In this document: positions 27,501 to 35,897 of the stretch, one piece after another | Numbering within the stretch: position 1 is the first letter of the stretch | How the letters are laid out: every line of letters starts with the position of its first letter | NCBI RefSeq assembly: GCF_000774145.1 | Contig: NZ_KN322982.1 | Span: 180,196-244,195, forward strand | DNA from: Pseudomonas mediterranea CFBP 5447 | Lineage (GTDB): Bacteria; Pseudomonadota; Gammaproteobacteria; Pseudomonadales; Pseudomonadaceae | Length of the DNA stretch: 64,000 nt | Direction: 5' to 3' | Translations under genes and position numbers: made by a program | Notes under the pieces: model-generated | Database searches by the model: none | Told to the model about the DNA's origin: nothing | What the model saw: the letters and a program-made list of their open reading frames with translations, nothing else

Positions 27501-29327
27501 GGTCAATTGCCCCAGTGAATCGTATTCCATGCTGATGGTATTACCGCCGGATTCACACGTTCTGATCAACCACCCGCACACGTCATGCCAGTCCTGCCTC
27601 AGATGGCTCAGCCCTTGAGCGCTGAAGGTCTGGTCGGTGCGGACGTTATCGTTTTCGCGCCAGTACGCATAACGGTGCTCGTTGCGAACGCCGCCTACGG
27701 TTTCGACCTTGCTGTGCAACCGCCCATGAAAGAAGTCATTGACGTTATTGATGTAACGCAGCCGACAATCTACACGGGGCTCACTGACGCCTTCCTCGTA
27801 CAGTGTTTCGCTGGCGAGCCGGACACAGCGGCGACCCGCAAGCAGCGAGGGCAATTCACTGTAGGTATAACGCACTACAGTGGTCGGCGCGGCGGCGAAA
27901 TCGGCCGAGGCGATAATCGATTTCTGCTTTAGAAAACAAGGCACGCCGATTGGGCTGGCGGGACAGTCCGCGCTCCCTTGTGCCGGAAAATACTCATAGA
28001 CCTCCCGCACCCCGCCCGGACTGGTTTTTTCCAGCAGATTCCCATGCTCATCGTAGGATGTACGAGTGATCTCACTTCTGCTGTTGGTACGGCGTTGCCC
28101 CTCAATCACGCGGGTGTCAAAAACGCTATCGCGTACGACCCGCTGCATCTGGAACTGCGGGGGCTGATCCCTGAACCCTCGATTGGGCACATCGTGGTAT
28201 TCGATTTCCCGCAGTTGCATCGTGTTGCCGCTGATGGTTCGTTGCGAAATCATTGAGTGGAAGCGGTTGTAGGTGCGTATGACCCGGGAGGATTCACGCA
28301 GGCCACTTGGACCAGGCACCATCTGGATCTGGGTGCAGGAGTATTCGTAGTTGTCGCTGACGTCATAAAGCACATCACGCTCAGCGGACCAACGCATCCC
28401 GGAACCATGTCCAAGAAAATTCCTCGCGGAATATTCGTACGCGCTGATCATCGCCGGCTGTTCTCCGCCAGGAGACATGATCGATTGAGTCACAACGGGC
28501 AAGTAAGGCACCGGTGCCCCGCTGGGCAGCTTATGGCCTTCCAGCTTGTACTTGAGCGTTTGCTGGGCCCCGCTTGGCTGGCGGATTTCAGTCATCAGCA
28601 AAAAGCCCTGGCCATACAAATAATCAAAAGACCAGATCAACGGGAGATTTTCAGCGGTGAGCAACCGGATCTGTTGCAGTCGTCCATTGCGCAAGGCAAA
28701 CAGGTATTGGAGTTTCCTCGAGGGAATATCCGGCCACACGGTGATCGTCGGAGCCGTCGATGGGTACCGGGCGTAGTCGACCTGCAAGATTCGGCGATGC
28801 TGCTGGTAAACCGCTACCAGTTGCCGTCGGCCAGTGACGAGACGGTACTCATAAAGCGTTTCCCTACCCTCGGGACTGTATTCCCGCGCCAGCAACCATT
28901 CGTCATGGGTCGTACCGGGGCGCGAAAGGATTTCGATCCTGCCATCGATGTGTTCAATGACAAGTTCATTGCCTTGCAGCGTGACGCTCAAGTTATCGAG
29001 CTTCTTGTCCTGGAAAGCGACCTGACGTCCATCGGTAAAAAGCTGATAGGTTTCCCCGTTGGTCAGCGTCAACTTTCGTCTGCGCTGATCATAGCTGCAA
29101 GTGCGCAAGGACCAACCGGCGCCAAAACCAAGGTCCCGATCATTGAAGGAATCGTATGCCAGGGTCACTGATACTTTCGACCCGATGGCCGCGTCAGGCG
29201 GCGTCGCGTCCAGCGCCACGCTGCAACTGCAGCTACCGGTTCTGGGATCCACGCCCGAACGGACAAAGCTGTCGAACTTGAAGGCGGCCGACGTCAGCTG
29301 CCCCTGAAGAGGTGAAGTGGTATTCAT
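24579..29327 (-). CDS. RHS/YD-repeat protein, polymorphic-toxin-like
   Basis: The protein is about 1582 residues. The N-terminal region (TSAAFKFDSFVRSGVDPRTG, SVTLAYDSFNDRDLGFGAGW) resembles the start of Pseudomonas TccC/insecticidal-like RHS proteins. The middle has many YD repeats (YDGLGRLQSDEQ, YEYDGLGRCIEQTA, YDLAGRVLNTTLPDG). An RHS core ends at DPTGH (about residue 1360; GNGYRAYDPVLMRFHRPDNWSPFDGGGLN-type block). The last ~220 residues are a different module: a hydrophobic stretch (ASVAFTIATLGASAPLIGMSF) then a polar tail I do not recognise. ATG 29327 with AAGGA is preferred over a TTG at 29345. It is the second gene of a pair with 29353-30306. Secretion route and toxin activity are unknown. 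Confidence 0.82.
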   Translation of the reverse strand: MNTTSPLQGQLTSAAFKFDSFVRSGVDPRTGSCSCSVALDATPPDAAIGSKVSVTLAYDSFNDRDLGFGAGWSLRTCSYDQRRRKLTLTNGETYQLFTDGRQVAFQDKKLDNLSVTLQGNELVIEHIDGRIEILSRPGTTHDEWLLAREYSPEGRETLYEYRLVTGRRQLVAVYQQHRRILQVDYARYPSTAPTITVWPDIPSRKLQYLFALRNGRLQQIRLLTAENLPLIWSFDYLYGQGFLLMTEIRQPSGAQQTLKYKLEGHKLPSGAPVPYLPVVTQSIMSPGGEQPAMISAYEYSARNFLGHGSGMRWSAERDVLYDVSDNYEYSCTQIQMVPGPSGLRESSRVIRTYNRFHSMISQRTISGNTMQLREIEYHDVPNRGFRDQPPQFQMQRVVRDSVFDTRVIEGQRRTNSRSEITRTSYDEHGNLLEKTSPGGVREVYEYFPAQGSADCPASPIGVPCFLKQKSIIASADFAAAPTTVVRYTYSELPSLLAGRRCVRLASETLYEEGVSEPRVDCRLRYINNVNDFFHGRLHSKVETVGGVRNEHRYAYWRENDNVRTDQTFSAQGLSHLRQDWHDVCGWLIRTCESGGNTISMEYDSLGQLTRETVMPETGRSASRQFIYQANARSDGRCVTVIVKDSRGALTATRSDGLGRTIRVEKQDVDMPGAPLRVIYAAKYDGLGRLQSDEQTDWFNGEPKTLETHYGYDEWGHQSRISRRGQVIIHDEIDPVARTRTQWMAGGGKTRTFINALEKSSRVERVDLAGVVREVTVYEYDGLGRCIEQTASDGAVTRYTYDLAGRVLNTTLPDGTVIEKKYAPQSQGDYPTQISANGYVVGRRTYDGLMRITGNQSGGRTERMAYEGSSRNPSQKSTAAGKELRFTHDPLLEDGLTGRSGGQASVAARHRFDPRTGLLLESSNSLVQRRLEYCPSGRLSRESWVTALDRFDSGQTYSLMGKPMVHTDVDGTTRTCAYDRTGRLVAITQRSAAASPQECITATYTYDAQEQVKRVAVTDPRSGRSMVTDLAYDGFGREILRRSAQGNDVVEVAQSFGPGDRLSQRTLRSNGVVRVETFAYDVRGRLTRYACDGQQAPVDAQGKVIVSQSYAYDFLDNIRQVVTHFTGGANTATYRYDLADKTQLSAVTNSHPDYASADATFQYDDDGNLLNDSHGRKLHYDELGRLERVSSADSRSTLARYRYDASDRLHAIEWAGQKSCRRFYRAEQLCSEITGEDSRSILYEERQLLALSQGRDTRLFGTDGSGNVLQALCGGDNTRHAYSPYGQRSATDGLDSLFGLGGEPLDPVTGCYLLGNGYRAYDPVLMRFHRPDNWSPFDGGGLNAYAYCLGDPINLSDPTGHISTWGWIKVGLTAAFAIASVAFTIATLGASAPLIGMSFSAATALTLEVVSGAASIASIVLEEAAPDAVATQLLSYTSIALGVVSGGASLTGKLLGKGTSVALQKTVESLSDVVTLGRSNALRGTRLGDYARAASPLVRSAGRRNLIALQNDLRNVLTAKDVVSYANYPVKGVTYTIDRDKYIEKARGFLGLTEERSGSGRPGEAPDDIYGDIRQRSSDIRFA

Positions 29328-29352
29328 CGGTTCGTCCTTGAACAAATTGTTC

Positions 29353-30306
29353 TTATATTCGGATCACGCGGACCGCCAGAGGGTTATCAGCCAGCTCCAC
29401 ACGCAGCTCATGACGATTTCCATACATGTCGCGCAGTTCCAGTGCAGTACCCGTTACAGGGTCTCTCACCCAGACCTGGCCGAGCTTTCCGTAAGCCAGA
29501 ACCAGTGCAACCCGCCCGTTTTCACTCCGATGCCTTCCCAGTGCATCTGGACGCTCCCAGCTCACTGGTCCCGCTGCTCGTATAGGTTGACCGTTCGCGT
29601 ACCCAATCAGGTAGTAACCCGAATAACGCTTATCCGAACTTCCTATCCTCAAATGAGCGTTCATATGGGAATCCTTTAAGAATTCAATTCGTTGCTGATC
29701 AATGACCAGGTCCAGCATGAAAAGCTCGACCTTTTCAATGTCACTTTTTGAACTGAAGTAGGGAGCCGAAGTGCGAGTGAGCGAGTACTGCTCCGATCGA
29801 TAGACCGCCGGCGGAATTGAAACCAGCGTAAGTACGCCAAAATCGTGCTGTTTGTTGGAGCGAAACATTACGCCGTCTGCTCGTGTAATGCGTAGTTGCA
29901 ACTCGACTGATTTGTCAGAGCTGGACGTGACGTAAAAGTCCTGTGTGTAGATATATTCTCCTGACGGTACCGAACCCCGGACTGGCATATTGGGCGGGAG
30001 CTGGCGGAAACGGCTATCCTGTCGATCGCTATATTTCCATACACCGATATCACCGCGATTCCAATCCCTGGTTAACTCAGCCCCCGTATGCCCGTCGATC
30101 AAGACGATGGAATCGAGTTCAGCCTGGGTCAGGGGAAGCGCACTTCCGAACCAACTCTGAACTTGAACAAACACCCTTACCATTAATTGTTGATGACCAT
30201 TGCTGAACAACTGGTTACCCCCTGTGACGGAAAAAATCCCGAACGCCTTCAAGTCATTCCATTCCGACTGATGCGCTGCGACAGGTGGATTATTCTTGTA
30301 TTCCAT
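29353..30306 (-). CDS. Hypothetical protein paired with the RHS gene
   Basis: The 317-residue protein is not recognised. It has no signal peptide or membrane helix and looks beta-rich with many aromatic residues (VRVFVQVQSWFG, GEYIYTQDFYVTSSSDKSVELQLRI, RYSGYYLIGYANGQPI). It ends 25 bases before the RHS start on the same strand, so the two are almost certainly one operon. It may be a carrier, chaperone or accessory component for the RHS protein (inference). The base composition is visibly richer in A/T than the metabolic genes around, suggesting transfer together with the RHS gene. Confidence 0.6.
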   Translation of the reverse strand: MEYKNNPPVAAHQSEWNDLKAFGIFSVTGGNQLFSNGHQQLMVRVFVQVQSWFGSALPLTQAELDSIVLIDGHTGAELTRDWNRGDIGVWKYSDRQDSRFRQLPPNMPVRGSVPSGEYIYTQDFYVTSSSDKSVELQLRITRADGVMFRSNKQHDFGVLTLVSIPPAVYRSEQYSLTRTSAPYFSSKSDIEKVELFMLDLVIDQQRIEFLKDSHMNAHLRIGSSDKRYSGYYLIGYANGQPIRAAGPVSWERPDALGRHRSENGRVALVLAYGKLGQVWVRDPVTGTALELRDMYGNRHELRVELADNPLAVRVIRI

Positions 30307-30503
30307 TTTGAATTTCCGGTGTTCCAGTTAATGAATCATGGTCTTACCTTTATTGGGTAGACCACTTCGCTTTCGCCATTCAATTAACAACTTAAGAACA
30401 CCAGCCATCAAGCACTAAAGCCACACAAATTATTTGTACGGCAAATTAAAAATTCGCACAAACAAAAATGTTTTCCGCACGACCCCCTTAACTCCCACAT
30501 AAT

Positions 30504-30534
30504 AAAAACCCTGGCAACTCAAAAGCTGTCAGGG
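30504..30534 (-). terminator. Intrinsic terminator after the sigma-54 ATPase gene
   Basis: On the minus strand an 8-base stem (CCCTGACA / TGCCAGGG, one G-T pair) with a 10-base loop is followed by TTTTTATT. It lies about 100 bases past the stop of the gene at 30636-31484. The rest of the gap 30307-30635 is A/T-rich, contains no gene I can see, and should carry the promoter of the RHS operon. Confidence 0.8.
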
Positions 30535-30635
30535 TTAAATATCTGGAAAATTTTATATACAATTCAAGGCCGGCGAGCGACTGATTAACCGCCAAAGTTA
30601 CTGAAAACCCGCCAGACCGATAAAGCTTGAGGGCA

Positions 30636-31484
30636 CTACTTAATCGCTACCGAGGGTTCTGTTAAGTTCGGCAAATTGAGATGTTCCGGCAAGATGTAAT
30701 CCCCAGCGCTGACCAGCAACGCAAAATGAATGACGTTTTCCAACTCTCGGGTATTGCCAGGCCACCTGTGCCGTTCCAGTGCGCGCTGCGCCGCTTCGCT
30801 GATCAGCGGCACGGCCAAGCCGAGGCGTTGACTGTAGATACCCAGGAAGTATTCGGCCAGGGACAGGATATCGCCCACCCTTTCGCGCAAGGGCGGTAAC
30901 TCGAGCCGGCCCTCACCCAGGTAGCGATAAAGCCGGTCATGAAATTTCCCGACAGCCACGGCCTTCGCCAGGTCGATGCTGGTGGCCGCCACCAGTCGCA
31001 CGTCCACGGGGCTGGGTTGATGGGCGCCGACGCGGGTGACTTCGTGATTTTCCAGGGCGGCCAGCAATTTGACCTGGATCGGCAGCGGCAGATCGCCGAT
31101 TTCATCCAGGTACAGCGTGCCGCCATTGGCCGAGCCGAACCACCCGGCCCGGCTGCTGGCTGATCCGCTATGGTTGCCGGCGGCATAACCGAACAATTCA
31201 GCGTCGGCATAGGTCGGGCTAATGGCACCGCAATTGACCGACACGAACAACCCACCGCGATTGCTCTCACGATGGATATGGCGGGCCAGCAGTTCCTTGC
31301 CGGTGCCGGTTTCACCGCGAATCAACACCGAGACCGAACGTGGCGCCAATGCTTCCAGTTCCTGACGCAACTGCCGCGAACGTGGATCGACAAACACCAG
31401 CGCCTTGGCGCGAATGCTCAGGGGGCTTTTTTCCGCATCGGGAAAGGTCAGTAACGACTGACCGGAACGTTCATGCAAACTCAT
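30636..31484 (-). CDS. Sigma-54 activator-type AAA+ ATPase without DNA-binding domain
   Basis: The 282-residue protein is essentially only the central AAA+ domain of a bacterial enhancer-binding protein. Walker A is GETGTGKE, Walker B GGTLYLDEIGD, and the arginine-finger/sensor region (PPLRERVGDIL, RWPGNTRELENVI) is present. The loop that normally reads GAFTGA and contacts sigma-54 here reads GNHSGS (in LFGYAAGNHSGSASSRAG). The C-terminal Fis-type helix-turn-helix is missing, with the protein ending soon after HLNLPNL. There is no N-terminal receiver or sensor domain. ATG 31484 has a GGGAG ribosome site. It may be a variant activator acting without specific DNA binding, or an ATPase with another job. 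Confidence 0.8.
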   Translation of the reverse strand: MSLHERSGQSLLTFPDAEKSPLSIRAKALVFVDPRSRQLRQELEALAPRSVSVLIRGETGTGKELLARHIHRESNRGGLFVSVNCGAISPTYADAELFGYAAGNHSGSASSRAGWFGSANGGTLYLDEIGDLPLPIQVKLLAALENHEVTRVGAHQPSPVDVRLVAATSIDLAKAVAVGKFHDRLYRYLGEGRLELPPLRERVGDILSLAEYFLGIYSQRLGLAVPLISEAAQRALERHRWPGNTRELENVIHFALLVSAGDYILPEHLNLPNLTEPSVAIK

Positions 31485-31543
31485 GGCAGACTCCCGCCCT
31501 GCATCGCCGGAAAGACGGAAGGGCATCTACATCCAAAGGCGGT

Positions 31544-32125
31544 TCAGGCTTGACGGAGCGCGTGATGCTCCATGCGGCTCTGCAGACGATAGAGGTACGC
31601 GAAACCCTGCTCCCAACGCTGATGGCCGGACTGCACGTTGATGTGCCCCGCCCCGGCCAGGATCCCGGCTTCAGCTCCCCAGCTACGCGCCAATTCCAGC
31701 GCACGCGGAGCACTGACCGCGGCGTCGTTGTCGGAACTGACCACCTGGCTGGGAAAGGGCAACAGCTCGGTGGGGATTGGTGCGAAATTGCGCAGCGCAG
31801 GCGCGCAGGCCGGCCGTTCGACATCCGCCGGTGCGACCAGCAGCGCTCCGCGAACCTGTCGTAGCAGTTGCCGCGGGGCGGTGGCAGCCCAATGGGCAAC
31901 CGTGATGCAGCCCAGGCTGTGGGCAATGAGGATCACCGGCCTGCTATCGGCGGCAATGGCTTCGGCCAGCGCGGCCACCCAGTCTTCGCGGCGGGGCGTC
32001 AGCCAGTCGTCCTGCTCGACCCGGGTACTGTTGGGCAGACTGTTCTGCCAATAGGTCTGCCAATGATTTTCCGGCGATCCTTGCCAGCCCGGCACAATCA
32101 GGTAGCGAGTCGATTCGTTGCGCAT
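31544..32125 (-). CDS. RBBP9/YdeN-family serine hydrolase
   Basis: This small alpha/beta-hydrolase of 193 residues has the typical YdeN/RBBP9 start YLIVPGWQGSPENHWQTYW. The nucleophile elbow is AHSLGC (Ser at about 70), the acid is probably in SSDNDAAVS, and the histidine is in GAGHINVQSG. A GGAGAG ribosome site supports ATG 32125. It lies 59 bases upstream of the sigma-54-type ATPase gene on the same strand and may share its transcript. The substrate is unknown. Confidence 0.87.
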   Translation of the reverse strand: MRNESTRYLIVPGWQGSPENHWQTYWQNSLPNSTRVEQDDWLTPRREDWVAALAEAIAADSRPVILIAHSLGCITVAHWAATAPRQLLRQVRGALLVAPADVERPACAPALRNFAPIPTELLPFPSQVVSSDNDAAVSAPRALELARSWGAEAGILAGAGHINVQSGHQRWEQGFAYLYRLQSRMEHHALRQA

Positions 32126-32230
32126 GGGTGCTCTCCTGCGTGTCTGTTCAGGGACGAGTATAGGGAGGAGAGTTATATTCCTTAAGTAATAAGAAGCTAT
32201 TTATTAATAATCAAACTGAATATAAAGCCC

Positions 32231-32320
32231 TGTGGGAGCGAGCCTGCTCGCGATAGCGATACACCCGCCCGCCACTGCAGTGAATGTGAGATCGCTATCG
32301 CCAGCAGGCTGGCTCCCACA
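32231..32320. repeat. REP pair (REPIN), type 1, right arm diverged
   Basis: The left arm is canonical, while the right arm carries compensating changes (CGCCAGCAGGCTGGCTCCCACA). It lies between the divergent region of the hydrolase gene and the end of the DUF2789 gene. Confidence 0.88.
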
Positions 32321-32336
32321 GGGTCTGCCCCCTGCA

Positions 32337-32582
32337 TCAGTCACTGCGGCCCTTTCTCAACAACTCATTCAACCGATCCACCACCATCGCCCAATCGGCA
32401 TCCTCGAGGATTTCGTCGCGCAACAGTTGCCGCTGACCCTCGTTCCAGAAAAACGCGTCAGCCAGGTGCAGTTCGGGTTTGAGGGGTGAATGGCTGGCAA
32501 TGAACTGATCGATGCTGACGGCATCGTCGGGCAGCCCGAGTTGCTTGAACAGGGCGGGAAGGCTGTGGGTTGGGGTTTCCAT
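32337..32582 (-). CDS. DUF2789 family protein
   Basis: The 81-residue protein (METPTHSLPALFKQLGLP ... NELLRKGRSD) matches the small, helical DUF2789 family found mainly in Pseudomonas and relatives. The conserved core includes FWNEGQRQLLRDEILEDADW. An AGGAG ribosome site precedes ATG 32582; the much longer open frame upstream is unsupported. It is divergent from the nfeD gene. Function unknown. Confidence 0.85.
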   Translation of the reverse strand: METPTHSLPALFKQLGLPDDAVSIDQFIASHSPLKPELHLADAFFWNEGQRQLLRDEILEDADWAMVVDRLNELLRKGRSD

Positions 32583-32737
32583 GGGAACTCCTGACATGAC
32601 TGGATGCGGTTGCTCTCCCAGCAGTCTAGCCTCTGGAGCATCGCCGGACTGGTCAAAATCCGACCAACCCAGGGTTCGACTAGACTGTGGATAACGACTG
32701 TGGATAAACATCATGCATGGGCGTCGCGGAGGGTCCG

Positions 32738-33262
32738 GTGAATATTCGCTGCTTGATGCTTGCGCTGCTGGCCATGAGCGGGTCGGTGCTGGCAGCCGAC
32801 GGCACTGCGCTGATGGTCGCCAACTCCCTGGGTTTCTGGCTGATTGCCTTGGGCGTGGCATTGCTGATCGCCGAGGCGGCCTTGCCCAACTATGGCGTAG
32901 CCGGGCTCGGCGGCATCATTTTGTGTGTCATCGGCGCGATTATTCTGAGCAATGCCGAGATACCCGTTCCCTTGATGATCGGGCTGGGCCTGGTCAGTGC
33001 CTTGCTGCTGATCTTCCTGTTGGTCCGCGCATTGAAAACCCGGCCGCGCCAACCCGTCAGCGGCGATGCCGCGTTATTGGGAAGCGTCGCCGTGATCACC
33101 GGCCTGCAGGCCGGCAATCATCACCATGGCTGGGTGCAGCTGGAAGGCGAACGCTGGCAAGTGGCATGCGCGACGTCGCTACGGCCTGGACAAGCGGTGC
33201 GTGTCATCGCCCGCAAGGGCCTGCTGCTGGAAGTGGCCCCCGCTGATTCACAAGGAGCATGA
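32738..33262 (+). CDS. NfeD family membrane protein
   Basis: The 174-residue protein has an N-terminal hydrophobic signal-like helix, three further membrane segments ([46 protein letters not shown]) and a C-terminal OB-fold domain ([14 protein letters not shown] ... [16 protein letters not shown]). This is the short NfeD form lacking the ClpP-like protease. GTG 32738 with GGAGG is preferred to ATG 32717. It abuts the slipin gene with one intervening base; NfeD-slipin pairs are thought to organise membrane microdomains. Confidence 0.87.
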   Translation: MNIRCLMLALLAMSGSVLAADGTALMVANSLGFWLIALGVALLIAEAALPNYGVAGLGGIILCVIGAIILSNAEIPVPLMIGLGLVSALLLIFLLVRALKTRPRQPVSGDAALLGSVAVITGLQAGNHHHGWVQLEGERWQVACATSLRPGQAVRVIARKGLLLEVAPADSQGA

Positions 33263-33263
33263 G

Positions 33264-34025
33264 ATGGGTATGCAAATCGGTTTTGTAATGCTGCTGTTAC
33301 TGCTGATCGCGCTGGCAGCCTCGACCTTCCGGATCCTGCGCGAATACGAGCGTGCGGTGGTGTTCCAGCTGGGCCGGTTCTGGCAGGTCAAGGGGCCCGG
33401 GTTGATCCTGTTGATTCCAGTGGTGCAGCAAATGATCCGCGTCGACCTGCGCACCATCGTGCTCGACGTACCGCCCCAGGACGTGATCACCCGGGACAAC
33501 GTTTCGGTAAAGGTCAATGCGGTGCTGTATTTCCGCGTCCTCGACCCGCAGAAGGCAATCATCCAGGTCGAGAACTTCCTCATGGCGACCAGCCAATTGG
33601 CCCAGACCACCTTGCGCGCCGTGCTCGGCAAACACGACCTGGACCAACTGCTGGCCGAGCGCGAGCAATTGAATGGCGATATCCAGCAGGTGCTGGACGC
33701 CCAGACCGACGCCTGGGGCATCAAGGTGGCGAATGTCGAGATCAAGCATGTGGACCTCAACGAATCGATGATCCGTGCCATCGCCCGGCAAGCCGAGGCC
33801 GAACGGGAGCGACGGGCCAAGGTGATCCACGCCGAAGGCGAACTGCAGGCGTCGGAAAAGCTCATGCAGGCCGCCGAGATGCTCGGGCGTCAGCCAGGCG
33901 CCATGCAATTGCGCTACATGCAGACGCTGGGATCGATTGCCGGAGACAAGAGTTCCACCATCGTCTTTCCCCTGCCGATCGAATTGCTGAAAGGGATGGC
34001 GGAGCTGTCGCCCAACAAATCCTGA
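33264..34025 (+). CDS. Slipin/stomatin family membrane protein
   Basis: The 253-residue protein has one N-terminal membrane helix ([14 protein letters not shown]) followed by a SPFH domain ([35 protein letters not shown]) and a coiled-coil C-terminus rich in A/E/R ([23 protein letters not shown]). Slipins oligomerise at the inner membrane and work with NfeD. ATG 33264 has AAGGAG and starts two bases after the nfeD stop. The longer open frame from 33126 overlaps nfeD and is rejected. Confidence 0.9.
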   Translation: MGMQIGFVMLLLLLIALAASTFRILREYERAVVFQLGRFWQVKGPGLILLIPVVQQMIRVDLRTIVLDVPPQDVITRDNVSVKVNAVLYFRVLDPQKAIIQVENFLMATSQLAQTTLRAVLGKHDLDQLLAEREQLNGDIQQVLDAQTDAWGIKVANVEIKHVDLNESMIRAIARQAEAERERRAKVIHAEGELQASEKLMQAAEMLGRQPGAMQLRYMQTLGSIAGDKSSTIVFPLPIELLKGMAELSPNKS

Positions 34026-34054
34026 ACATCGCGGTTACGCCTAAACAGCCCCCT

Positions 34055-34163
34055 GTGGCGAGGGAGCTTGCTCCCGCTCGGTTGCGCAGCAACCGCAAAG
34101 ATCCTGAGGCCGCCTCGCCCGAGGCGTCGGACCGGCCCGGCGGGAGCAAGCTTCCTCGCCGCA
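34055..34163. repeat. REP pair, second family
   Basis: Inverted copies of TGTGGCGAGGGAGCTTGCTCCCGC flank a spacer between convergent slipin and sulfotransferase genes. The right arm has a few changes (GCAAGCTTCCTCGCCGCA). Confidence 0.82.
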
Positions 34164-34170
34164 GAAGCGT

Positions 34171-35112
34171 TTACCTCGCCAGGGACTGCAATGCCTCATA
34201 CGGCCCTTGCGCCCACGCCTGCACCCGTTCGCGCAACAAGGGCGACGCCTCTCGGCGCTTCTCCTCGCTGTCACCGGTAAAACCCTGCGCTGGCTGCTTG
34301 GCGTGCCGCTTCACGCTGGCGAACGCCCGCCTGCGCTGCACCTCATCAAGCTGGAAAAAGATCGCCAGCTTGCCTGCCATCGCGTCGGGTAGCTCGCGAT
34401 AGTCAACCGCCTCGGCGGCGCAGGCCTGGCACTGCTCCAGCCCGGCCTGCAACAATCGCCCGACCCTGCGGGCAATGAAGTCTTCCGGGCCGCTGAAAGG
34501 CAATCCATCGTCCAGCACACTCGCCCCGATCATCCCCGGCACCATGTGCATGCCGGGTCGGCGCAGATGAGACACAGCGATTTCCAGGGGATCGCGGTAC
34601 ACGAACAGCCAGGGCGTGTCGGGAAAACATTCACGCAGGCGCGAAAACTCACCGATGTTCCAGGCATCGAGCTTGATCACCAATCGCCGCTCCACGCCTC
34701 GACGAGGCTGCCCGTAGGCCGACAGCAACCCCTTGAGCGCCGCGCGGCGTTCGGCGCTGGGCAGGTCGCTACGCAGTAATCGATCCAGCGGCGGCGGTTC
34801 GGAGACGACGATATGGTCGTCCAGTTGCGCCAGCATCTGGCTGATCAGTGTCGAGCCACAGCGCGAGGCATGGAAGATGAACGCACTGGGCGCAAGTCCA
34901 GGGCTCTGGTGCTGCCACTGGGCAAGCGCGTCCAAGGGCGTCTGGCGCCGGAACGCCTGGTTGAAGGGCAGCCGCAGGGCGGCTTCCACAGCATCACCGA
35001 AGAAGGGTTGCGATAAGGGCTTTTCGCCGAACCAGCACCAATCGACCCACCACTGCCCCGCTTCCTGCCACACGCGGATCGGCAGCCAGCCTTGCAGGTT
35101 CAGGCCCTCCAT
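34171..35112 (-). CDS. Sulfotransferase family protein
   Basis: The 313-residue protein has the PAPS 5'-phosphosulfate-binding loop FIFHASRCGSTLISQML (about residue 80) and the 3'-phosphate motif region WLFVYRDPLEIAVSHLRRPG. It would transfer sulfate from PAPS to an unknown acceptor. ATG 35112, preceded by GGAG, is preferred; it overlaps the end of the hydroxylase gene by 13 bases, so the two are coupled. It is the last gene of the minus-strand unit containing the LEPR-box giant protein, suggesting that the exported protein or an associated molecule is the acceptor (inference). Confidence 0.82.
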   Translation of the reverse strand: MEGLNLQGWLPIRVWQEAGQWWVDWCWFGEKPLSQPFFGDAVEAALRLPFNQAFRRQTPLDALAQWQHQSPGLAPSAFIFHASRCGSTLISQMLAQLDDHIVVSEPPPLDRLLRSDLPSAERRAALKGLLSAYGQPRRGVERRLVIKLDAWNIGEFSRLRECFPDTPWLFVYRDPLEIAVSHLRRPGMHMVPGMIGASVLDDGLPFSGPEDFIARRVGRLLQAGLEQCQACAAEAVDYRELPDAMAGKLAIFFQLDEVQRRRAFASVKRHAKQPAQGFTGDSEEKRREASPLLRERVQAWAQGPYEALQSLAR

Positions 35113-35885
35113 TGCTCGCTCCATTGCCGGCGGCCGTTGCGCATGGCCGTCCGCAGTTCTTCGCGGGTGAGGTGCAAGCCTTGGCCGGCACTCAGCGCAA
35201 GGGCGCACTCAATGAAAGCCTCCAGGTCATGCACGCCTCGCAAGACCTGGGCGAGGTGCGGATCGGTTTCCACGCAGTGCTGGAACCGGACCAGGTCGCT
35301 TTGCCCGTTACCCGGTGCGGGCGTGGTGGGCAGCCCATCGGCAATCTGCTGCTCCAGCCAGGGTCCGGGTCGGCAATCGAGCACCAGGTGCACCCGCGAC
35401 CGGTCGCTGCGATTGGTCACCCGATGGGGGCGCGCCAGGTCGAGGAACCAGCACTCGCCCGCCGCCATCGGCATGATCTGCCCGTCCAGCCAAAAGTCCA
35501 CGCCCGGCGCGCTGAGCAGCGGCACATGCAGGCGCAGGTCGGCGTCAGGCCCGCCCAGGTCATAATCGCGATGCTCGTGAATACGACCGCCGGGACCCAG
35601 TCGCAACAACCGGGCCGAGACGATCTCCAGGGGCCAATCGCGCAGCGCCATCTGCCAGCGCTCATCCCTGGACCATGGCTCGCGGCACACCGGCTGGCCG
35701 CGCCCCGGCGACAACTCGGTCAAGGCATCCGCCGGCGAAATCAGTGCCACGCCGCTCCAGTCGCCGTGGTAATAGCCGCTGTTGAAATGCCCCTGCCAGC
35801 GCTCGTCCTCAATGGTCGCCAGCGCTTGCAGCAAAAGGGGCAGGTCTACCGTCACCGGCAGCCGGGAAAACGCCGGACGCGTCAT
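35100..35885 (-). CDS. Aspartyl/asparaginyl beta-hydroxylase domain protein
   Basis: The 261-residue protein has the Fe(II)/2-oxoglutarate dioxygenase core of the Asp/Asn beta-hydroxylase family. The HxD metal pair is in HEHRDYDLGG and the distal histidine is in ARPHRVTNRS, followed by RVHLVLDCR, where the 2-oxoglutarate-binding arginine is expected. The C-terminal ~80 residues are helical and unassigned. It starts 12 bases after the TolC-like gene and overlaps the following sulfotransferase gene. Beta-hydroxylation of an exported partner is a reasonable but untested role. Confidence 0.82.
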   Translation of the reverse strand: MTRPAFSRLPVTVDLPLLLQALATIEDERWQGHFNSGYYHGDWSGVALISPADALTELSPGRGQPVCREPWSRDERWQMALRDWPLEIVSARLLRLGPGGRIHEHRDYDLGGPDADLRLHVPLLSAPGVDFWLDGQIMPMAAGECWFLDLARPHRVTNRSDRSRVHLVLDCRPGPWLEQQIADGLPTTPAPGNGQSDLVRFQHCVETDPHLAQVLRGVHDLEAFIECALALSAGQGLHLTREELRTAMRNGRRQWSEQWRA

Positions 35886-35897
35886 GCTTGCGCCCGG

